This document shows, one piece after another, positions 59,258 to 64,000 of a stretch of DNA of 64,000 bases (its first letter is position 1; each line of letters starts with the position of its first letter). The stretch is from the NCBI RefSeq assembly GCF_009863025.1, contig NZ_WWIR01000645.1, positions 1 to 64,000 on the forward strand, written 5' to 3'. The notes under the pieces were generated by a model that was not told where the DNA came from, ran no database searches, and saw nothing but the letters and a program-made list of their open reading frames with translations. This stretch comes from Streptomyces sp. SID4985. GTDB lineage: Bacteria; Actinomycetota; Actinomycetes; Streptomycetales; Streptomycetaceae. A program made the position numbers and the translations under genes.

Positions 59258-61608
59258 GCTGGCGCGACGCCCTCTACGCCGAGCTGAGGCGGGTGATCAC
59301 CCCCGTCGAGGCCACGATCCTGCTGCGCGCCGAGCTGGCCGAGGACACCCGCTGGCTTCCCGACGCCGAACTCACGGCCGACGTCTTCTGGCACGAGTTG
59401 AGGCGCCAGGTCGGACAGCGGCCCTCGGACGACGCCGAACGCGCACTGGTCGGCTGCGCCGCGCGGGAGTATCCGGGCAACGCCGTCTTCCGTGAGACGC
59501 TCAGCCGGATCAGGGGCCCGGGCGGGACGAGGGACGCGGGGCAGCCCTCCGGCTCCGTCGTCGCGCTGGTCCTGGTGAGCGCGAGCCATCACACCGAGTT
59601 CCTGAACATCGTCCGCGATATCCACGACTCCGGCGCCGACTTCATCTACGTCCGCAAGGCGGAGGGGGCGTGGGACGGCGAGGCCGCCGTCGAGATCGCG
59701 CGAGCGCTCGCGGACCGGGAGGTCGCATCGCTGCGCGGGCTGCTCGTCGCGGCGGGCGCCTCCGAACGGGTGGTGGTCCGCCAGGAGACGTACCGGCATC
59801 GCCCCTACCTCATCGGTGAGTTCACCGTCCAGGGGCCCGACGGGCAGCCGTTCCAGGTCGAGGGGGCGCCCTCCAGCCTGCGGCTGCGCGACCTGGTCAG
59901 GCCGGTGCTCGACTCGTACGGAACCGCCTCACCGTGGGGCTCGCCGGGCCGCCCGGCGGCCGCGCTCTCCTTCTGGAGCGGCGACCGCAGGCTCATCATG
60001 AGCGACCGTCTCCACGACGCCGGCGTGGGCGAGGGCGACGAACTGCACCTCAGGACCGTCGACCGTTACTACGTGGACGAGCCCGCACGCGAGCGGCCGA
60101 CGGCCGTCGGGATACCCGAGCAGCCCGTCGCGGGCTGGGAGTTGCGTGCCTCGGTCGCGGGGACGGCGCGGCTCGAACAGACCGTGGTGATCACGGTGTA
60201 CCTGTGGCATCCCGGGACCTCCGCCGCCGGTTTCGGCGGTCGCGGCGCCCCGGCACGAGGGGATGCCACGGCCGGGCACCCGTTCGACGTGTCGACGGGC
60301 AGCCTGCGCATCAGGCTCTCGGCCATCCTGCCCAACGGCGTGAGCGCGCCGGACGGCGCGGACCGGGAGATCGTCGTACGGCCCGGCCAGGAGCCCTCGC
60401 CGGTCGGACTGCCGGTCCGCGTGCACGGACTCCACACCTACTCCGTGGTCCTCAACGCCTGGGCGGGCGGCACCTACTTGGGCAGACTGCGCCTGCCGGT
60501 GCGGGGCACGCTCGAAGCGACGCAGACATGGACCGTCGGCGACGCGATCCGCGTCGACACGCTCGCGCCGGAGCGCGGCCATGTGACCCTTCAGGTCTTC
60601 CCGATCGGACGCGGGCGCCTCCAGTTCCAGCTGCTGTGCGATGCCAACGGAGCCCCGGTCGAGGTCGAACTCGACGACTACGTGCGGTACTTCGAGAAAC
60701 TGCGTACGCGGTTGCAGAAGATCGCCTCCATGAGGTCCCCGAGCGAACTGGTCCTGGCCCGCAAGGAGATCCAGGACTACGGGATCGACATGTGGCGCAA
60801 GCTCGTCCCGCAGACCGTCAAGGAGCAGTTCCTGGAGATCAGGGACTCCGTGGACAGCTTCAGTCTCGCGGCGACCAAGGACGCCCAGCGAATACCGTGG
60901 GAACTTCTCTACCCGATCACCGGCAGCCCCGCCGACGACCGGGGTTTCCTCGTCGACTCGATCGCCTTCTCCAGGAATCCGTTCCAGCCGCATCCGAAGG
61001 ACCGTCAGATCTCCTTGCGCAGGCCCGCGTTCGTACTCGGCAGCGAAGGTCCGCAGGAGGAACTGGCTCACGCTCGTGCGGAGTTGGAGCACCTGCGGCG
61101 CAAGATGGGCGGTGAACCCCGGTTGTTCGGGCGGATCGGGCAGGTCGTCGAATGGGTGGAGGGCGGCGAGGGCGGCCTGCTGCACCTCGCGTGCCACAAC
61201 GGCGTGGACGAGGCCGGTCTGTCCGCACTCCCGATGCGGGACGGGATGTTCCGGCCCGTACACCTGGGCAGGTCGGAAGAGGCACGCACGCTGGCCGACC
61301 GGGCCGCCCTGGTGTTCCTCAACGCCTGCGGAAGCGCCTGCCTCGGCGACGGGCTCGTCGAGCTGGCCGGCTGGGCCAACAGCTTCATGGCCGCGGGGGC
61401 CCGCAACTTCATCGGTACGCAATGGCCGGTCGCTGGGGACACCGCCCGCCGCTTCGCCGAAGTCTTCTACGAGGCACTGGTGGGCGCACGCCAGCCGGTC
61501 GGCCACGCACTCCACACCGCGAGAACCACCCTGCGGGAGGGCACGGACGACGCGTCCAGACTCGCCTACGCCCTCTACGGCGAACCCTGGGGCTGCGCGG
61601 CCGAATGA
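59254..61608 (+). CDS. EAD-like, ubiquitin-like and CHAT-domain protease (rightward operon)
   Basis: A 784-residue multidomain effector. Residues 1-85 are the adaptor shared with the E2 fusion (DALYAELRRVITPVEATILL, FWHELRRQV, EYPGN). Residues 100-180 (SVVALVLVSASHHTEFLNIV) and the beta-grasp, ubiquitin-like 185-268 (YLIGEFTVQGPDGQPFQV to LHDAGVGEGDELHL) also match it. A beta-sandwich region (about 295-420) leads to the CHAT domain with IPWELLY, catalytic His648 in LLHLACHNG and Cys692 in FLNACGSAC. Likely the main protease effector, recruited or activated through its ubiquitin-like and adaptor domains. Overlaps both neighbours' reading frames by 4 bases. Confidence 0.88.
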   Translation: MSWRDALYAELRRVITPVEATILLRAELAEDTRWLPDAELTADVFWHELRRQVGQRPSDDAERALVGCAAREYPGNAVFRETLSRIRGPGGTRDAGQPSGSVVALVLVSASHHTEFLNIVRDIHDSGADFIYVRKAEGAWDGEAAVEIARALADREVASLRGLLVAAGASERVVVRQETYRHRPYLIGEFTVQGPDGQPFQVEGAPSSLRLRDLVRPVLDSYGTASPWGSPGRPAAALSFWSGDRRLIMSDRLHDAGVGEGDELHLRTVDRYYVDEPARERPTAVGIPEQPVAGWELRASVAGTARLEQTVVITVYLWHPGTSAAGFGGRGAPARGDATAGHPFDVSTGSLRIRLSAILPNGVSAPDGADREIVVRPGQEPSPVGLPVRVHGLHTYSVVLNAWAGGTYLGRLRLPVRGTLEATQTWTVGDAIRVDTLAPERGHVTLQVFPIGRGRLQFQLLCDANGAPVEVELDDYVRYFEKLRTRLQKIASMRSPSELVLARKEIQDYGIDMWRKLVPQTVKEQFLEIRDSVDSFSLAATKDAQRIPWELLYPITGSPADDRGFLVDSIAFSRNPFQPHPKDRQISLRRPAFVLGSEGPQEELAHARAELEHLRRKMGGEPRLFGRIGQVVEWVEGGEGGLLHLACHNGVDEAGLSALPMRDGMFRPVHLGRSEEARTLADRAALVFLNACGSACLGDGLVELAGWANSFMAAGARNFIGTQWPVAGDTARRFAEVFYEALVGARQPVGHALHTARTTLREGTDDASRLAYALYGEPWGCAAE

Positions 61609-61682
61609 CCGCCCTGGCCCCCGGACCCAACCCCGGACCGAATCCCGGACAGCGGATCCAGCTCAACAAGGAGGAACACAGG

Positions 61683-61871
61683 ATGGGCACAGAGGAACAG
61701 CCGGAAGTCCACGACATCCGCTTCGGCGACGACGGCCGCGTCGAGGAGTACGACGGCGCGGACTGGCAGCCCTACGGACGCGAGCCCGACGAGGGGGAGG
61801 AGCCGCTCTTCCGCGACGGCGAAGGCCCGTCCGGCGGAACCGAGGAGCAGCGGGACGGGACCGGTCGGTGA
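61683..61871 (+). CDS. Small acidic protein
   Basis: A 62-residue, very acidic protein: MGTEEQPEVHDIRFGDDGRV, EEYDGADWQPYGREPDEGEE and a Gly-rich end finishing GTGR. It has AAGGAGG at 61668-61674. An ATG at 61605 overlapping the CHAT stop would add 26 Pro/Asn-rich residues, but the strong ribosome site favours 61683. It is too short for a beta-grasp modifier and probably disordered; it could be a regulator, inhibitor or conjugation target of the system. Overlaps the next gene by 4 bases. Confidence 0.6.
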   Translation: MGTEEQPEVHDIRFGDDGRVEEYDGADWQPYGREPDEGEEPLFRDGEGPSGGTEEQRDGTGR

Positions 61872-62524
61872 GCGACGCCTCCGCGTCCCCCGCCGAATCC
61901 GGGCAGCCGGTGCTGAGTTCGGCGCAGACGGCGGTGGCCGACATGAGGGCCACCGCCCGCTGGACCATCGGGGCCACGGCCGCCGTGGGCGGCGTGCTCC
62001 TCGCCGGGGTCCCGCTGGCCGCGATCGGGAAAGTGCACGGTGCCCGTGACATCGCCCTCGCGGCCGGCGGTCTGCTGCTCGCCCTGGCGGGAGTGGCCTG
62101 GGCGATCTGGCAGACCGGCGAGGCGCTGTCCCCGAGGTTCGTCACGCTCGCCTCTCTGGACGAGCCCGGACTCGACGACCTGCGCGCCAGGATCGCCGCA
62201 CAGCCGCGCGCCTTCCTCGGCCCCTTCGGCACCAGCGCCGCGGAACTCGCGGCCGCCTGTACGCGGCACAGCACCGTCGCCGCGCGCCTGGAGGACCTGC
62301 TGGCGAGGGAGGAGGACCCACGCCGCCGCGCGGAGGCGACCCATCGCCTGGCACAGGCCCGCGCCAACTTCGCGGAGGCGGCGGCACGGCGCCGGAGCCT
62401 CCTGGAGCTGATCCACGCCTGGGAGGTGCGGAACGTGCTGCGGCGGGCGCGGCTGCACACCCTGATCGCCGCGGTCGTCGTGGTGGCGGGGGCGGTTCTG
62501 TTCATCACGGCGACCCGGAAGTGA
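61868..62524 (+). CDS. Three-span membrane protein
   Basis: A 218-residue protein. Two N-terminal membrane segments (WTIGATAAVGGVLLAGVPLA and DIALAAGGLLLALAGVAWAI) are followed by a helical, charged cytoplasmic region (about 95-190, LEDLLAREEDPRRRAEATHR) and a C-terminal membrane segment (LIAAVVVVAGAVLFITAT). No enzymatic motif. The form recalls membrane-tethered effectors or pore-like proteins at the ends of conflict-system operons, which is only a suggestion. GTG start with 4-base overlap; last gene of the rightward operon. Confidence 0.7.
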   Translation: MSDASASPAESGQPVLSSAQTAVADMRATARWTIGATAAVGGVLLAGVPLAAIGKVHGARDIALAAGGLLLALAGVAWAIWQTGEALSPRFVTLASLDEPGLDDLRARIAAQPRAFLGPFGTSAAELAAACTRHSTVAARLEDLLAREEDPRRRAEATHRLAQARANFAEAAARRRSLLELIHAWEVRNVLRRARLHTLIAAVVVVAGAVLFITATRK

Positions 62525-62583
62525 GGCCCTGACACCTCGATCTTCTCGATGTGACCGGCATCACAGTGCGTCAACTCGCGTCG

Positions 62584-62604
62584 TCAGGTCATCATATGAC
62601 CTGA
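62584..62604. promoter_or_regulatory. FadR/GntR-type operator upstream of the dehydrogenase
   Basis: TCAGGTCAT and ATGACCTGA are perfect 9-bp arms around CAT. The core GGTCAT...ATGACC is typical of FadR-subfamily GntR operators that regulate sugar-acid catabolism. It lies 67 bp before the dehydrogenase start, between the end of the conflict island and the tetronate genes. Confidence 0.65.
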
Positions 62605-62670
62605 CCGTTGGCGAAGGGGCCCGGCAGGGAAGGGCGCCCGGGCGGCCACAGCGAGACAAGGATGTTGCGC

Positions 62671-63588
62671 GTGAACGACCAGGAAAGGTCCGCCCTGCCC
62701 CGTGTGGGCGTGGTGGGACTCGGGGCCATGGGGCTCGGGATGGCACGGAGCCTGCGGAACGCGGGGTACGACGTCGGGGTCCACGACCTGCGCCCCGACG
62801 TGGCCGCCGACTTCGCCCGCGAGGGCGGCACCGCCTTCCCGACGGCCGGTGAACTCGCCGCGACCGTCGATGTCCTGGTCGGTGTGGTCGTCAACTCGGC
62901 CCAGATCGAACAGGTGTTGTTCGGTGCGGGTGGGGCCGCCGGACGGCTGCGGCAGGGTGCCGTGTTCGTGATGTGCTCCACCGTCGACCCTGCCTGGTCG
63001 GCCGAACTGGAAGGCCGACTGGCCGAGTCGGGCGTGCTCTACCTGGACGCTCCCGTCTCCGGCGGCGCCGTGCGCGCGGCGGCCGGAGAGCTGACCATGA
63101 TGACGTCCGGCTCCCCGGAGGCGTACGCCGTCGCCGGTCCGGTGCTGGACGCGATGAGCGCGACCGTGCACCGGCTGGGCGCGAGCGCCGGGCTCGGTTC
63201 CAAGGTCAAGGTCGTCAACCAGCTGCTCGCGGGCGTCCACATCGCGGCCGCCGCCGAGGCGATGGCGCTGGGCATCAAGGCCGGTGTACCGGCCGAGACG
63301 CTCTACAAGGTCATCACCCACAGCGCGGGCAACTCGTGGATGTTCGAGAACCGTATGGCGCATGTGCTCGCCGGTGACTACACGCCCCTGTCCGCCGTCG
63401 ACATCTTCGTCAAGGACCTCGGGATCGTGCTCGACTCCGCCCGCCCCGAGCGCTTCCCGCTGCCGCTCGCCGCCACCGCCCACCAGATGTTCCTCCAGGC
63501 CGCGGCCTCGGGCCTGGGCGGCGAGGACGACAGCGCGGTCATCAAGATCTTCCCCGGGATCGACCTGCCGAAGCCGGAGGACGACTGA
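62671..63588 (+). CDS. 3-hydroxyisobutyrate/L-threonate dehydrogenase-like enzyme
   Basis: A 305-residue beta-hydroxyacid dehydrogenase. The N-terminal NAD motif is GVVGLGAMGLGMARSL; LDAPVSGGAVRAAAGELTMM is the substrate-binding signature, and KVKVVNQLLAGVHIAAAAEA contains the catalytic Lys. It resembles LtnD-type enzymes that oxidise threonate. The GTG at 62671 is chosen because AAGGA lies 8 bases upstream; an ATG at 62662 is in frame but overlaps that site. The kinase gene starts one base after its stop, so they form one operon, with tetronate or threonate as the likely substrate. Confidence 0.87.
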   Translation: MNDQERSALPRVGVVGLGAMGLGMARSLRNAGYDVGVHDLRPDVAADFAREGGTAFPTAGELAATVDVLVGVVVNSAQIEQVLFGAGGAAGRLRQGAVFVMCSTVDPAWSAELEGRLAESGVLYLDAPVSGGAVRAAAGELTMMTSGSPEAYAVAGPVLDAMSATVHRLGASAGLGSKVKVVNQLLAGVHIAAAAEAMALGIKAGVPAETLYKVITHSAGNSWMFENRMAHVLAGDYTPLSAVDIFVKDLGIVLDSARPERFPLPLAATAHQMFLQAAASGLGGEDDSAVIKIFPGIDLPKPEDD

Positions 63589-63589
63589 C

Positions 63590-64000
63590 ATGGGCATCCG
63601 ACTCGGCGCCATCGCCGACGACTTCACCGGCGCCACCGACCTGGCGAACAACCTGGTGCGCGCGGGCATGCGCGTGGTCCAGCTCATGGAGGTACCCGAA
63701 GCCGGTGCCGAGGCTGTCGCGCGGGACGCGGACGCCGTCGTGATCGCGCTCAAGTCCCGTACCGTTCCCGTCGCGGAGGCGGTCGACGCCTCCCTGCGCG
63801 CGCTGGCGTGGCTGCGGGGCGCGGGCGCCGAGCAGATCTACTTCAAGTACTGCTCGACCTTCGACTCCACCCCCGCCGGGAACATCGGGCCGGTCACCGA
63901 GGCCCTGATGGACGCGCTGGGCGCAGACTTCACGGTGGCCACCCCGGCGTTCCCGGACAACGGGCGCACGGTCTTCAAGGGCCATCTCTTCGTGGGCGAC
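63590..64000 (+). CDS. otnK: Four-carbon acid sugar kinase, OtnK-type (partial, right edge)
   Basis: The first 137 codons of a longer gene that runs off the window. The N-terminus LGAIADDFTGATDLANNLVR is the hallmark of the OtnK/YgbK-type kinase N domain, and IYFKYCSTFDSTPAGNIGPV is the next conserved block (substrate loop). These kinases phosphorylate 3-oxo-tetronates after oxidation of the tetronate by the preceding dehydrogenase. ATG at 63590, one base after the dehydrogenase stop. The gene symbol is by family resemblance. Confidence 0.88.
   Translation, partial: MGIRLGAIADDFTGATDLANNLVRAGMRVVQLMEVPEAGAEAVARDADAVVIALKSRTVPVAEAVDASLRALAWLRGAGAEQIYFKYCSTFDSTPAGNIGPVTEALMDALGADFTVATPAFPDNGRTVFKGHLFVGD

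Overview
The window is chromosomal DNA of a high-GC actinomycete, almost certainly a Streptomyces. GC is very high with strong third-position bias, GTG and TTG starts and 4-base start/stop overlaps are common, and the gene families are typical streptomycete ones (MmyB-type XRE regulators, an rbs operon with a LacI regulator, HAD_SAK-like proteins, IS5-type transposase relics). Everything here is read from sequence alone; family assignments come from recognisable motifs, and no search was run.

Layout. 1-11.7 kb: a membrane protein, a LysR regulator divergent from an HSL-type esterase, an XRE regulator divergent from three tandem YcjY/dienelactone-hydrolase-like genes (the third broken), and a polyol/ketose locus (zinc dehydrogenase plus sugar porter, divergent from a LacI regulator plus PfkB kinase) with a striking 30-bp operator. 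11.7-18.2 kb: a patchwork of small genes, gene fragments and an IS-like unit with matched terminal inverted repeats, then a 618-residue helical protein resembling alpha-pore-forming toxins. 18.2-27.8 kb: an oxidoreductase/hydrolase region where a TetR regulator, a decarboxylase-like plus aldehyde dehydrogenase pair, an Old Yellow Enzyme homologue and a quinone oxidoreductase share a 17-bp operator element at three promoter regions. 27.9-34.1 kb: a complete ribose operon rbsR-K-D-A-C-B. 34.2-37.0 kb: a DEAD-box RNA helicase with a hairpin leader, and a radical SAM enzyme with a small partner gene.

37.1-62.5 kb is the centrepiece: a 25-kb divergent island of 20 genes in two tightly overlapping operons. 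The leftward operon (13 genes) encodes a CHAT protease with an N-terminal adaptor domain, a cysteine-rich zinc protein, an E1-like enzyme, an E2 fused to an adaptor and a ubiquitin-like domain, a JAB/JAMM peptidase, an unknown protein, a Cdc48/FtsH-type AAA+ ATPase, a MoxR ATPase, several small or repeat proteins and a WD40 beta-propeller with a degenerate vWA domain. The rightward operon (7 genes) encodes a pseudokinase-GTPase fusion, a GAP1-like GTPase-associated protein, three membrane proteins, a small acidic protein and a second CHAT protease that carries the same adaptor and ubiquitin-like domains as the E2. The likely logic is a regulated conflict or cell-death system: GTPase and AAA+/MoxR/vWA modules sense or gate, a ubiquitin-like conjugation cycle (E1, E2, JAB, perhaps an E3-like zinc protein) tags or recruits through shared domains, and CHAT proteases execute. 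Pieces of this architecture are known from comparative-genomic work on NTP-dependent conflict systems; this combination is the most promising candidate for an uncharacterised system here.

62.5-64 kb: a FadR-like operator, a 3-hydroxyisobutyrate/threonate-type dehydrogenase and the start of an OtnK-type four-carbon acid sugar kinase, which suggests a tetronate catabolic operon running off the right edge.
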